Numbered from the stretch's first letter, positions 1 through 8,614 are shown. The stretch is 64,000 nucleotides of DNA from Pseudomonadota bacterium (GCA_963205265.1 CAUJJI010000036.1:1-64000), one strand, 5' to 3'. Numbers and translations: made by a program. Notes: generated from the letters alone by a model not told the origin.

Positions 1-81
1 CAAGCCCGGGACGACGATGAAGCCAACCCGAGACGACCTCATCACCACGTGATGCCAACCATTCAATGCAATGAACCAGTC

Positions 82-115
82 TTAACAAGGTACCTTGCAT
101 AACATAGTACCTTGC
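82..115 (+). promoter_or_regulatory. Candidate promoter with overlapping palindromic operator of the PadR operon
   Basis: A perfect 12-bp palindrome, CAAGGTACCTTG, lies at 86-97, and its right half with flank (GTACCTTGC, 90-98) recurs directly at 107-115, 17 bases downstream. A plausible sigma70-like promoter overlaps it: TTAACA at 82-87, 17 bases, then TAGTAC at 105-110. A repressor bound to the repeats would cover the spacer and the -10 element. Because a PadR-family repressor is encoded about 460 bp downstream, autoregulation is the natural inference. The repeat is seen directly; its function is inferred. Confidence 0.45.
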
Positions 116-217
116 GATAGATGATGGACACCGCGATGCGCCGGGTGATTCGGCGGCGGTGCCGGGGAAAAGATGGCGGCGGGCTGTGCCCGACCGGCCG
201 GAGCCAGGAGAAAGACC

Positions 218-531
218 ATGCGGACCACCACTCTCGCCTACGTACTCGCACCCGTCCTCGCCGTCGTGACGACGATCCTGCCGAACCACGTCTCCGCCGC
301 AGAAGCGCCGCGCGCGCAGGCCGTCGCGATCGCCGACCTCGATCTCGCCTCGGCAAGCGGACAACGCGAGCTCGATACGCGCATCCGGCGCGGAGCGTTT
401 GCGGGGTCGACACGACGCCTACCGGAACGCATGTTCCCGAAGCCGGGTCGATGACCTGCTTCCGCGAGGCGCTGCGCAGCCTTCGCGCGCGCGTTGCCCA
501 GGCGATCGCCGAGCAGCGCCGCGGCGGCTAG
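218..531 (+). pseudogene. UrcA family protein gene, frameshifted
   Basis: UrcA proteins are small exported proteins of unknown function, common in sphingomonads and caulobacters. The start ATG at 218 follows an AGGAG ribosome binding site at 207-211 and encodes a signal peptide ending in VSAAEA, then the family motif IADLDLASASGQRELDTRIR. Around position 386-394 the reading frame must shift by one base to continue as ARSVCGVDTT and the C-terminal helix with a second cysteine (MTCFREALRS), ending at the TAG at 529-531. Read in one frame, the protein would end after about 78 residues with an unrelated tail. The shift lies in a run of CGG/CGC repeats, so replication slippage or a sequencing error are both possible. 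The gene sits 42 bp upstream of padR and probably shares its promoter. Confidence 0.72.
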
Positions 532-573
532 GCAACGGCTGCTCCCGCCCGGACATTTCAAGGAGACGATCGA

Positions 574-933
574 TTGCCCGAATCCATCGAAATCCAGCTC
601 AAGAAAGGCGTGCTGGTGCTCTGCGTGCTGTCGTTGCTCTCGCGCGGCAACAGCTATGCTTACGAGATCGCCAGCCGCCTCGCGCTGGCCGTGGGAATGG
701 GTGAAGGCACGATCTATCCGCTGATGCGACGCATGCAGTCCGATGGCCTCGTGGCGACCTACCTCGAGGAATCGCCGTCGGGGCCGCCGCGCAAGTACTA
801 CCGGCTGACCGATGCCGGTCGCGCCAGCCTGGCGGCGCAGCTTGCCGAATGGCGCAGCTTCGCCACGGCTGTCGAAAGCATCGTCGGTACCGCAGTCACC
901 CAACCTGCAGCAGAGGCGGAGACAGAACAATGA
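574..933 (+). CDS. PadR family transcriptional regulator
   Basis: A 119-residue PadR-type repressor: an N-terminal winged helix-turn-helix (about residues 8-85, with the recognition region GEGTIYPLMRRM and the wing RKYYRLTDAG) and a short C-terminal dimerisation helix. The start is TTG at 574, chosen because AAGGAG lies at 560-565 with good spacing and MPESIEIQLKKG is the usual family N terminus. The gene overlaps the downstream DUF1700 gene by four bases (ATGA), so the two are translationally coupled. PadR proteins beside DUF1700 membrane proteins and DUF2807/DUF4097 proteins form a recurrent envelope-associated operon. Its likely target is the palindrome near position 90. Confidence 0.93.
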   Translation: MPESIEIQLKKGVLVLCVLSLLSRGNSYAYEIASRLALAVGMGEGTIYPLMRRMQSDGLVATYLEESPSGPPRKYYRLTDAGRASLAAQLAEWRSFATAVESIVGTAVTQPAAEAETEQ

Positions 934-1505
934 CCCGTGACGAATTCCTGAGGCGGCTGCAGCGCGGATTGAAAGGCCTCCCGGCCGAGACCGTCGGCGA
1001 TATCATGAACGACTACGCCGAGCATTTCGCCGCGGCTGGCGCAGAGGGACGCTCGGACGCGGAAGTGGCCGAAGCCCTGGGCGATCCCGCGCGCCTGGCC
1101 CGGGAGCTTCGGCTGGAAGCAGGCATCAGGCGCTGGGAAGAGGCCCGCTCGCCCTCGTCGGCCTGGACCGCGGTGATCGCCTTTCTCGGCCTCGGCGCTA
1201 TCGACATCCTCGTTCTGCTGCCGGTGCTCGTCACTGTGCTCGCGGTGATTTTCGGCCTCTATGTCGCCCTGCTCGGGGTCTTCGTCGGCGGCGGCGTCAC
1301 TCTGTTCACCGGGCCGTTCAGCGACTTCCCGGGCGGTACGGCCGCGGCGGTCCTGTGCGGACTTGGCCTGATGGCGGGCGCGGTGGCCTTCACGGCGCTG
1401 CTTTCGATCTTCTCGATCTGGCTGGTCAACGCGCTGCTGTGGTTCGGACGCCTGCATTACCGGGTCATCGAACCCGCCATAAAGCCCGAAAGGGATGAGC
1501 CATGA
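930..1505 (+). CDS. DUF1700 family membrane protein
   Basis: A 191-residue protein. The N-terminal cytoplasmic part (about residues 1-70: MTRDEFLRRLQRGLKGLP, then EVAEALGDPARLARELR) is the DUF1700 helical domain, and the rest holds hydrophobic membrane segments at roughly 80-125 and 138-178. The start at ATG 930 overlaps the padR stop, and its own stop overlaps the next start (ATGA at 1502), so padR, this gene and the DUF2807 gene form a tight operon. DUF1700 proteins accompany PadR regulators and are thought to take part in envelope stress signalling; the molecular function is unknown. Confidence 0.9.
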   Translation: MTRDEFLRRLQRGLKGLPAETVGDIMNDYAEHFAAAGAEGRSDAEVAEALGDPARLARELRLEAGIRRWEEARSPSSAWTAVIAFLGLGAIDILVLLPVLVTVLAVIFGLYVALLGVFVGGGVTLFTGPFSDFPGGTAAAVLCGLGLMAGAVAFTALLSIFSIWLVNALLWFGRLHYRVIEPAIKPERDEP

Positions 1506-2221
1506 TCCGCAAGCTGTTCATCGTCTTCATCAGCGGCCTGTTGCTGTCGCTCGTTCTGCTCAGCGGCGCCTGGGTGCTGGGCGGCAAGCAGATCCTCGTG
1601 CACAACGGCAACGGCTGGAACATCGATTTCGACGGCGACGAGGCCAAGCGTCCCCGCACGACTCGAACGCTCGCCTTCGACGGAAGCAGGATTCTGACGA
1701 TCGACGGGCCGGTGCAATTGCGCTTTCGGCGAGGAGGCACGTCCCAGATGGTGGTCGAAGGCCCCCGGTCCGTAGTCGACCGGATCAGCCTCGAGAACGG
1801 CAAGCTCGTGCTGAAGGGTCGCGGAGCCTGGCTCAACGAAGGCGTCAAGCTGTCGCTCACCGCGCCGGCGCTGGCCGGCCTCGAACTGAACGGAGCGAGC
1901 AGTGTCGAGCTCGAAGGTCTCGATCAACCGGAATTCAGGATCGATGCACGCGGCGCGGTCGATCTCGACGCCGAGGGCAAGGTCCGCAAGCTGGTGGTCA
2001 ATGCCCGCGGCGCCGGCGACCTCGATTTCCAACGGCTCGAAGCCGAGGACGCCGCGATCGACGTGGCCGGAGTGGGGAATGTCGACATCAGCGCCAGTGG
2101 CGCGGTGAGCGCGACGATCGCCGGCGCCGGCAACGTCTCGCTGCATCGCCGGCCCCGGACCTTGACTTCGCAGATCAGCGGAGTGGGATCGGTCGACCAC
2201 GACTACCCGGGGGCAGAGTAA
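1502..2221 (+). CDS. DUF2807 (GIN domain) exported protein
   Basis: A 239-residue protein with an N-terminal signal anchor (residues about 5-28, rich in Leu/Ile/Val) followed by a repetitive beta-rich region with many short GxGxVxL-like units (for example AAGLGxVDIS-type repeats near residues 150-235). This is the putative auto-transporter adhesin head GIN domain fold (DUF2807), predicted as a right-handed beta helix outside the cytoplasmic membrane. It is the last gene of the padR operon and overlaps DUF1700 by four bases. It stops only 9 bp from the convergent metallophosphoesterase gene. Its function is not established. Confidence 0.85.
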   Translation: MIRKLFIVFISGLLLSLVLLSGAWVLGGKQILVHNGNGWNIDFDGDEAKRPRTTRTLAFDGSRILTIDGPVQLRFRRGGTSQMVVEGPRSVVDRISLENGKLVLKGRGAWLNEGVKLSLTAPALAGLELNGASSVELEGLDQPEFRIDARGAVDLDAEGKVRKLVVNARGAGDLDFQRLEAEDAAIDVAGVGNVDISASGAVSATIAGAGNVSLHRRPRTLTSQISGVGSVDHDYPGAE

Positions 2222-2230
2222 GCCCGCGGG

Positions 2231-3088
2231 TCAATGGACCGGGGGATCCTCGTCCGGAACCATGGCGACCGGGGCGACCGGCTCACCCGGTTCGCGCGGC
2301 GGCAGCGCGTTTTCCGGGACTTCGTCGATCTGCATTTCCGCGGTCGGCACATCGGCTAGGTTGCGGACACGGACGCTGATCTCGCGGCCGGTGATCGTCA
2401 ATTCGTTGAAGCCGGGCGGCGTCGACCGAATGCGTCGCGACAGCGTGCCCGCGCCGATCATTCGCAAGGGCCCGCCGTCCGTCTTCGCCACCATGTCGAA
2501 TGCGTCGTGGATGTGACCCGACAGCACGGCCAGCACGCCGCGCTCGGCCAGCGCCGCCATGGCCGCAGTTCCGCCGCGGGTCAGGAGCTTTCCGTCGTGC
2601 CGGCGCTCGATCAACGGGTGATGCGCCGTGACCAGAACGCGCATCCCGGTCGGCAAGGCGTCGATCGCCGCCAGAGTCTCAGCCAGTGCCTCGCCGGTGA
2701 TCCAGCCGTTGGACCACGGAAAGCGCCACTGCGCCCTGGCGGTCGTCTTCAAGGGCACCAGGGCAACTCCGGGAAGCTCGATTTCGCGCTCGACCATCAC
2801 TTCCATGCCGCGGAAGCGCCGATAAGGATCGGTGAAGCGCTCCCAGAGATTGAAATAGGGCATGTCGTGATTGCCGACTTCGACGGTGACCGGCCGGTCG
2901 ATCGCAGTGATCCAGTTGGCCGCTGCAGCGAACTCGCGGCGCCGCGCCCGCATCGTCAGGTCGCCGGTGATCGCTACTGCCTGCGGACGATCGCTGGCTA
3001 TGCAGCGCTCGACCCAGGCCAGCGCCGCGCGGTCTTCCAACCCGAAGTGAAGGTCGCTGAGGTGAAAGAGGAGGATCGGATCGGGCAT
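2231..3088 (-). CDS. Metallophosphoesterase (calcineurin-like, Icc/CpdA type)
   Basis: A 285-residue calcineurin-like phosphoesterase. The binuclear metal-binding motifs appear in order: DLHFG near residue 12, GDLT near 43, GNHD near 73, AHHP near 145 and GHIHD near 183. This order matches the cAMP phosphodiesterase CpdA/Icc group, but the substrate cannot be assigned from sequence. The last 30 residues are acidic and proline rich. It is transcribed on the minus strand, converging with the PadR operon. Confidence 0.88.
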   Translation of the reverse strand: MPDPILLFHLSDLHFGLEDRAALAWVERCIASDRPQAVAITGDLTMRARRREFAAAANWITAIDRPVTVEVGNHDMPYFNLWERFTDPYRRFRGMEVMVEREIELPGVALVPLKTTARAQWRFPWSNGWITGEALAETLAAIDALPTGMRVLVTAHHPLIERRHDGKLLTRGGTAAMAALAERGVLAVLSGHIHDAFDMVAKTDGGPLRMIGAGTLSRRIRSTPPGFNELTITGREISVRVRNLADVPTAEMQIDEVPENALPPREPGEPVAPVAMVPDEDPPVH

Positions 3089-3157
3089 CGGCCTATCGCA
3101 AGCAGATCGGCTATGGCTTGGGCAAGCGAAAACCGCCGCAAGGCAGCGCGGTTCCCT

Positions 3158-3424
3158 TCACACCCGGCCGCTGAGGATCAGCCAGGCGGCAAAGCCGTTG
3201 GCCAGGCTGTATCCGGCATAGACCCAGGCCCAGGCCGGAGAGCCTGCCGCAACCATCAGCATGGCCGCAACCAGCATCAGGAACTCGACCGCGAGGCTGA
3301 AGCGCCCGCCCAGGAGATGAAAGAACCACGGCATCCGCCCGAGCAGCGGATGTCGGCTCTCCAGCACCGCCTTGTGCATGGCGAAATTGGCTATGCCGAG
3401 CATGAACAGCAGGAAAATGGCCAT
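3158..3424 (-). CDS. Small conserved-looking membrane protein, function unknown
   Basis: An 88-residue protein I do not recognise. It has three or more hydrophobic stretches (starting MAIFLLFMLGIANFAMHK, then residues about 45-62 and 65-85), so it is probably an inner-membrane protein. It lies between the fumarase gene and the metallophosphoesterase gene on the same strand, about 60 bp from each. The coding frame has the strong G/C third-position bias of its neighbours, which supports a real gene. Confidence 0.7.
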   Translation of the reverse strand: MAIFLLFMLGIANFAMHKAVLESRHPLLGRMPWFFHLLGGRFSLAVEFLMLVAAMLMVAAGSPAWAWVYAGYSLANGFAAWLILSGRV

Positions 3425-3485
3425 GGCGCCCCTTCAGTCGAGCCCTGGCCAATGTAAGCCGGCCGACCGAAAAGGGCCAGCCGGC

Positions 3486-5012
3486 TCATCCCGCCTGAAG
3501 CAGGCCTTCCCGCGCGATCTTCTCCTGCCACTGGGCCGGCGCCAGGCGATGGACGTTGCTGCCCTCGCTGTCGACTGCGACGGTCACCGGCATGTCCTCG
3601 ACGGTGAATTCGTAGATCGCTTCCATGCCCAGGTCGGCAAAGCCAATCACTTCGGCCTTCTTGATCGCCCGGGCCACGAGATAGGCCGCCCCGCCCACGG
3701 CCATCAGGTAGGCCGACTTGTGTTTCGCGATGCATTCCGTTGCCGCCGGTCCGCGCTCCGCCTTGCCCACGCAGGCGAGCAGGCCGAGATCGAGCATCAT
3801 GTCCATGAACTTGTCCATGCGGGTCGCGGTGGTCGGTCCAGCGGGGCCGACCACTTCGTCGCGCACCGGATCGACCGGCCCGACATAGTAGATCACCCGG
3901 CCGCGGAAATCGACCGGCAGGGCCTCGCCCTTGGCCAGCATGTCCTGGATGCGCTTGTGTGCCGCGTCGCGTCCGGTCAGCATCTTGCCGTTGAGCAGGA
4001 GACGGTCACCGTGCTTCCAGCTCTGCACCTCCTCCGCCGTCAGCGCGTCGAGGTTGACGCGCTTGGCCGCCTTGTCGGGCGTCCAGTCGATCTTCGGCCA
4101 GTCGTCAAGCTTGGGCGTCTCGAGGAAGCTGGGACCCGATCCGTCGAGCGTGAAATGGGCGTGGCGGGTTGCCGAGCAGTTGGGAATCATCGCCACCGGC
4201 TTGCCGGCGGCGTGGCAGGGCCACTCCTTGATCTTGACGTCGAGGATCGTGGTGAGGCCGCCAAGCCCCTGCGCGCCGATGCCGAGCGCGTTGACCTTGT
4301 CGAAAATCTCGATGCGCAGCGCCTCGGTATCGGTCTGCGGACCGCGCGCCTTGAGCTCGTGCATGTCGATCTCGTCCATCAGCGATTCCTTGGCGAGCAG
4401 CACTGCCTTTTCAGCCGTTCCGCCGATGCCGATGCCGATCTGACCCGGCGGGCACCAGCCGGCGCCCATCTGCGGGATCATTTCGAGCACCCAGTCGACG
4501 ATCGAATCGCTGGGGTTCATCATCTTGAACTTGGACTTGTTCTCGCTGCCGCCACCCTTGGCCGCAACGTCGACCGACACCCTGCTGCCCGGCACCATTT
4601 CCACGTTCAGCACGCAAGGCGTGTTGTCCCTGGTGTTGCGACGCGTGAAGGCGGGGTCGGCGACGATCGACGCCCTCAGCTTGTTCTCGGGATGGTTGTA
4701 GGCGCGGCGCACGCCCTCGTCGACGACCTCCTGCAGCGACCTGTCGCTCTCCAGCCGGCAGTTCTGTCCCCACTTGAGGAAGACGTTGACGATGCCGGTA
4801 TCCTGGCAGATCGGCCGATGGCCCTCGGCGCACATGCGGCTGTTGGCGAGGACTTGCGCCATCGCATCCTTGGCTGCAGGATTCTGCTCGCGCTCCCAGG
4901 CGGCGGCGAGGGCGCGGATGTAGTCCATGGGATGGAAATAGCTGATGTATTGCAGCGCGTCGGCGATGCTTTCGATCAAGTCCTCTTCGCGGATGGTCAC
5001 CATACCCGACAT
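3486..5012 (-). CDS. fumA: Fumarate hydratase class I
   Basis: A 508-residue class I (4Fe-4S, oxygen-sensitive) fumarase, which interconverts fumarate and malate in the TCA cycle in the cytoplasm. The N-terminal alpha part carries the cluster cysteine in CQDTG (about residue 90) and further conserved GIGIGGTAEKAVLLAKESL; the C-terminal beta part carries YYVGPVDP and GPAGPTTATRMDKF. Alpha and beta domains are fused in one chain, as usual for this class. The start at 5012 is chosen over an upstream one because AAGGAGT lies 8 bp before it. Confidence 0.95.
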   Translation of the reverse strand: MSGMVTIREEDLIESIADALQYISYFHPMDYIRALAAAWEREQNPAAKDAMAQVLANSRMCAEGHRPICQDTGIVNVFLKWGQNCRLESDRSLQEVVDEGVRRAYNHPENKLRASIVADPAFTRRNTRDNTPCVLNVEMVPGSRVSVDVAAKGGGSENKSKFKMMNPSDSIVDWVLEMIPQMGAGWCPPGQIGIGIGGTAEKAVLLAKESLMDEIDMHELKARGPQTDTEALRIEIFDKVNALGIGAQGLGGLTTILDVKIKEWPCHAAGKPVAMIPNCSATRHAHFTLDGSGPSFLETPKLDDWPKIDWTPDKAAKRVNLDALTAEEVQSWKHGDRLLLNGKMLTGRDAAHKRIQDMLAKGEALPVDFRGRVIYYVGPVDPVRDEVVGPAGPTTATRMDKFMDMMLDLGLLACVGKAERGPAATECIAKHKSAYLMAVGGAAYLVARAIKKAEVIGFADLGMEAIYEFTVEDMPVTVAVDSEGSNVHRLAPAQWQEKIAREGLLQAG

Positions 5013-5179
5013 GCAGCGGCACTCCTTGGAAACAGGGGATTCGCGGGCCCCCATAAGCCTGTGAGCGGGGGTCCGTCAAAGCGCTTGGCGAGCTTGGCCG
5101 GTTCGCCTAGAAGGCCCCGCGACCGAACTGCCGGGGGGCACGAAGCTGCGGGCCGGCGGGGAAAAAGGACTTGGTTGGA

Positions 5180-5779
5180 ATGACCACTATCGAGCAACGA
5201 CCGACCGCGAGCTGCGATGCGGCGCGTCGCGCAATGATCGACAGCCAGTTGCGGACGAGCGGAGTCAACGAGCCCTGGGTGCTCGCCGCGATGGCAAGCG
5301 TTCCCCGCGAAGACTTCGTGCCGGCACAGATGCGCTCTTCGGCCTACATTGACCGCGCAATCCCCCTCGACGACGGTGGTTTTCTCGCGGCCCCGATCGT
5401 ACATGGCAGGATGCTGGCCGAAGCGGCGCCGACACGCGATGACAAGGCGCTGCTGGTCGGTGATGCCAAGGGCTACCTTGCCGCGTTGCTGCGCCCCCTG
5501 GTCGGCTCGCTCGACGCGATTGCTCCCGGACAAGCGACGGCCAAGCGCAAGAACGCCTATTCGCTGATCGTCGTCGACGGTGCTGCCGAAGAAGTGCCGG
5601 CGGCCCTCACCGGCCAGCTTGCCGAAGGGGGGCGACTGGTCGGGGGCCAGGTGCTTCGTGGCGTCACCCGGCTGGTGGTCGGCCGCAAGGTGGCTGGTGA
5701 AGTCACCCTGCTGCCGCTTGCCGAGATCGGCATCCCCGTGCTTCCCGAATTCTCCGCGCCGAAGCGCTGGAGCTTCTGA
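5180..5779 (+). CDS. Protein-L-isoaspartate O-methyltransferase-like protein with degenerate SAM site
   Basis: A 199-residue member of the PCMT family by its N-terminal half (ARRAMIDSQLRTSGV, VPREDFVP, YIDRAIPL) and its C-terminal half (IVVDGAAEEVPAALTGQLAEGGRLV). The hallmark SAM-binding loop, normally GTGSGYQ or similar, reads VGDAKGYLAALL here, and the following strand and acidic ribose-binding residue are shortened. Repair methyltransferase activity is therefore doubtful. ATG 5180 follows AAGGA with good spacing. The gene lies 3 bp upstream of tolC and is probably cotranscribed; I recall such a gene in front of tolC in related genomes. Confidence 0.82.
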   Translation: MTTIEQRPTASCDAARRAMIDSQLRTSGVNEPWVLAAMASVPREDFVPAQMRSSAYIDRAIPLDDGGFLAAPIVHGRMLAEAAPTRDDKALLVGDAKGYLAALLRPLVGSLDAIAPGQATAKRKNAYSLIVVDGAAEEVPAALTGQLAEGGRLVGGQVLRGVTRLVVGRKVAGEVTLLPLAEIGIPVLPEFSAPKRWSF

Positions 5780-5782
5780 ACC

Positions 5783-7240
5783 ATGCCGCGAGTCGCCGCA
5801 CGTGCCCGGCTTATCGCCGGCATTGCTCTGGTGACGACCTTGCCGGCACTGCCGGTACATGCCGACGATTTGCGCAGCGCATTGCTCAGCGCCTATCGGA
5901 CGAACCCGACCTTGCAGGCAGCGCGGGAGAACCAGCGCGCCAACGACGAGAACGTCCCGATCGAGAAAGCCGACGGGAGGCCCGCAGTCAGCGCCCAGGC
6001 GCAGCATGTCGAATATCTGCAGAAGAGCGCGAACAGTTTCACCAGCCCCGACAGGGTATTCAGCGCCAACGTTTCGCTGTCGGTGCCGATCTATCAGGGC
6101 GGCGGCGTGCGCAACGCGGTCAAGGCAGCCGAAACGCGCGTGGATGCAGGCCAGGCCGACTTGCGCGGCACGGAGTCTTCCGTCTTCAGCCAGGTCGTCC
6201 AGGCCTATATGGACGTGCTCATGACCGAGGCGGTCGTCGGCCTGAACCGCAGCAGTGTCGAAGTCCTGCGCGTCAATCTCGATGCCACCAGCGACCGTTA
6301 CGAAATCGGCGAGCTGACGCGCACCGACGTCGCACAGTCGGAAGCGCGGCTGGCACTTGCCCGCGGCGATGCACGCACGGCCGAAGCGAATCTGGTCGCG
6401 GCACGCGAACGCTATGTCCAGCTGGTGGGCAAGGCGCCCGGTGTTCTGGAGCAGCCGCCGCTGCTGCCCGGCATCCCGGTGACGCCCGAAGAAGCGGTTG
6501 CCGTCGCGCTCGAGAACAATCCCGACCTCATCGCAGCGCGAGAGCGCGCCAAGGCTGCGGGCTACGATGTCAGAGTCGCCGGTTCGAGCCGCTTGCCGCG
6601 CCTGGAGGTGTTCAGCCAGGGCGCCTATCAGAACTACTTCGACACGCTGGGAGGTAGCGGCGGCAGCGCAGCTTTCGCGCAAACCGAGAAGACCGCCCAG
6701 GCAGGTGTCCGGGCGTCGATCCCCATCTTCCAAGGCGGTCGACCTGCAGCCTTGCGGCGGCAGGCGCAGGCTCGTGCCGGCGCTGCCATGGAGAACGAGA
6801 TCGCGGCGGAACGCGATGTCATCGCCCAGGTGCGCTCCGCCTATTCGTCCTGGAAAGCCGCAAACGAGATCATCGCCTCGACGCAAAGCGCAGTCGACGC
6901 CGCCAGGCTGAGCCTGGAAGGCGTAAGAGCCGAGAACAGCGTCGGCAATCGCACGGTCCTCGACATACTCGATGCGGAACGCGAACTGCTCAGCGCCCAG
7001 GTGCAATTGGTCACGGCCAAGCGCAACGCATATGTCGCAGGATTTTCGCTGCTGGCGGCGATGGGCAAGGCCGAAGCGCGCGATCTCGGCCTCGACGGCG
7101 GTCCACTCTACGATCCGGACGTCAACTACAGACGCGTGCGCGGCAAGTGGTTCGACTGGGACGACGACCCCGCGCATGGCCCGCAATCGACGCGCACCGT
7201 TGACACGCCCGTGCAGGACGGGTCAATTCAGGCGAAGTGA
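5783..7240 (+). CDS. tolC: TolC family outer membrane efflux protein
   Basis: A 485-residue outer membrane channel protein of type I secretion and multidrug efflux. A signal peptide (about residues 1-27, cleaved near VHA-DD) precedes two homologous outer-membrane-factor halves, each with long coiled-coil helices; repeated motifs include AYRTNPTLQAARE at the start, VQAYMDVL in the first half and VRSAYSSWKAANE plus ENSVGNRTVLDILDAERELL in the second. The C terminus is acidic and hydrophilic. It follows the degenerate methyltransferase gene by 3 bp and precedes the popZ-like gene by 22 bp. Confidence 0.95.
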   Translation: MPRVAARARLIAGIALVTTLPALPVHADDLRSALLSAYRTNPTLQAARENQRANDENVPIEKADGRPAVSAQAQHVEYLQKSANSFTSPDRVFSANVSLSVPIYQGGGVRNAVKAAETRVDAGQADLRGTESSVFSQVVQAYMDVLMTEAVVGLNRSSVEVLRVNLDATSDRYEIGELTRTDVAQSEARLALARGDARTAEANLVAARERYVQLVGKAPGVLEQPPLLPGIPVTPEEAVAVALENNPDLIAARERAKAAGYDVRVAGSSRLPRLEVFSQGAYQNYFDTLGGSGGSAAFAQTEKTAQAGVRASIPIFQGGRPAALRRQAQARAGAAMENEIAAERDVIAQVRSAYSSWKAANEIIASTQSAVDAARLSLEGVRAENSVGNRTVLDILDAERELLSAQVQLVTAKRNAYVAGFSLLAAMGKAEARDLGLDGGPLYDPDVNYRRVRGKWFDWDDDPAHGPQSTRTVDTPVQDGSIQAK

Positions 7241-7262
7241 ATCAGAGGGTAAAGGCAAGGCG

Positions 7263-7733
7263 ATGCGTCAGACCGGAGAGCCAACGGTTGAGGAAATCCT
7301 CGAATCGATCAAGAAGGTGATCGCGCGCGATAACCGGTCGAACGCGGACGAGAACCGCCCCCGCGGGCACGAAGCCCTGATCGAATCCGACGTTCTTCCC
7401 GAAGACGAAGTCTACGACGAGGACCAGGAAGAGGACGTGCTCGACCTCGCCGAGGAGTCGGCACTTGCGGAAGAAGCCAGCGTCGCGAACGAAGCGCCGC
7501 TGCTGACCGAAAATGCCCAGTCCTCGATGCGCGAGTCGCTCGCCGCGCTTGCCCTCTTGTCCGAGCCCCGCGCCCTGCCGCAGATCGTCCGCTCCGGCGA
7601 GACTTCGCTCGAAGGCCTGGCCCGGGAGCTGCTTCGACCGGCACTTGCCGAATGGCTGGACAAGAACCTGCCGCCGCTGGTCGAACGCATGGTGGCGGTC
7701 GAAATCGCCCGCATCGTCGGCAAGCGCGGCTAG
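7263..7733 (+). CDS. popZ: PopZ-like polar organising protein (DUF2497)
   Basis: A 156-residue protein with the three-part PopZ layout: an N-terminal helix EPTVEEILESIKKVIARDN (residues 6-24) that in Caulobacter binds partner proteins, a low-complexity acidic linker (about 38-75, DEVYDEDQEEDVLDLAEE), and a C-terminal oligomerisation region (about 113-156, LARELLRPALAEWLDKNL ... MVAVEIARIVGKRG). PopZ forms a polar network that tethers ParB-parS in Caulobacter. Here the gene lies about 10 kb from the predicted origin and about 19 kb from parAB. Polar anchoring in this organism is inferred from the family. Confidence 0.85.
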   Translation: MRQTGEPTVEEILESIKKVIARDNRSNADENRPRGHEALIESDVLPEDEVYDEDQEEDVLDLAEESALAEEASVANEAPLLTENAQSSMRESLAALALLSEPRALPQIVRSGETSLEGLARELLRPALAEWLDKNLPPLVERMVAVEIARIVGKRG

Positions 7734-7784
7734 CCCCCGTTTCCGCGCCCCAGCTCTTCGACAGACAGTACCCGCGGCGCCCGC

Positions 7785-8216
7785 ATGCCCAAGCCTGATC
7801 CCGGCCTACTCGATCCGGAGCGCTACCCGTTCCAATGCGAGATCTACCCGCGATTCGGCGATCTGGACATCAACCAGCACCTCAACAACGTTGCGCTTGC
7901 CGGCATCCTTGAGGAAGGCCGCGTCCACTTCCACCGCATCAGCAAGTACGAGGAAGCCGTGGCCGGCATCACCTCGATGGCGGCCAGCTTTGCAGTGGAT
8001 TATCTGGGCGAGGCTCATTACCCCGCACCGCTGACGATCCACGTCGCAGCGACGGCCATCGGCCGGACCAGCCACACGCTCGGCCAACTCGCGATGCAAC
8101 AGGGGCGGGTGATCGCCTATGCCCGGACCGTCCTGGTCTGCGTAAGCGGCGGCCGACCGGTGGAGAATTCGCCGCTTTTCATCGAAGCGGTACGCCCCTG
8201 GATGCTGCGCCCGTGA
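7785..8216 (+). CDS. Acyl-CoA thioesterase (4HBT hot-dog fold)
   Basis: A 143-residue hot-dog protein related to 4-hydroxybenzoyl-CoA thioesterases. The motif [23 protein letters not shown] (residues about 25-47, split here by description rather than copied as one motif) contains the catalytic Asp and the nucleophile-helix Asn-His region typical of YbgC/FadM enzymes. Its acyl substrate is unknown. The stop overlaps the GTG start of the next gene by four bases, implying coupling. Confidence 0.85.
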   Translation: MPKPDPGLLDPERYPFQCEIYPRFGDLDINQHLNNVALAGILEEGRVHFHRISKYEEAVAGITSMAASFAVDYLGEAHYPAPLTIHVAATAIGRTSHTLGQLAMQQGRVIAYARTVLVCVSGGRPVENSPLFIEAVRPWMLRP

Positions 8217-8593
8217 CGAAGGCTGCGTCAATTCCTCCGGAAGAGCTGGCCGCCGCCCGGCGTGCGCTCGCGGCCTATGGGGGCGACGGGATTACCCGGC
8301 ACATCTTCATCTGCGCCGAATCCGAAAAAGGCGCATGCTGCTCGCGCGAAGTGGGGGCGCCGGCATGGAAATTCCTCAAGCGGCGGCTCAAGGAGCTCAA
8401 GCTCGACCGTAGTGTCTATCGGACCAAGGCCGATTGCCTGAGGATCTGCGCGGCCGGGCCGGTAGCGGTCGTCTGGCCCGATGGCGTCTGGTACCACAGC
8501 TGCACCGAGGCGGTCCTCGAACGCATCATCCAGGAACATCTCATCGGCGGCAGCCCAGTCGAGGACTATCGCCTGCGGCCCGCTTCGACCTAG
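8213..8593 (+). CDS. Thioredoxin-like (2Fe-2S) ferredoxin domain protein
   Basis: A 126-residue protein with the four cysteines of thioredoxin-like 2Fe-2S ferredoxins: HIFICAES followed by KGACCS in the N-terminal half and [10 protein letters not shown] in the second half, then VVWPDGVWY. Such proteins carry electrons in the cytoplasm; the partner is not evident. The start is GTG at 8213, overlapping the stop of the thioesterase gene. Confidence 0.87.
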   Translation: MTKAASIPPEELAAARRALAAYGGDGITRHIFICAESEKGACCSREVGAPAWKFLKRRLKELKLDRSVYRTKADCLRICAAGPVAVVWPDGVWYHSCTEAVLERIIQEHLIGGSPVEDYRLRPAST

Positions 8594-8614
8594 AATTCTC
8601 TGACACCAGCCTCG

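Noticed and set aside
46-51. CACGTG at the left edge as a possible parS
   Set aside because: The flanks (ATCAC before, ATGCC after) do not extend the palindrome to the 16-bp consensus.
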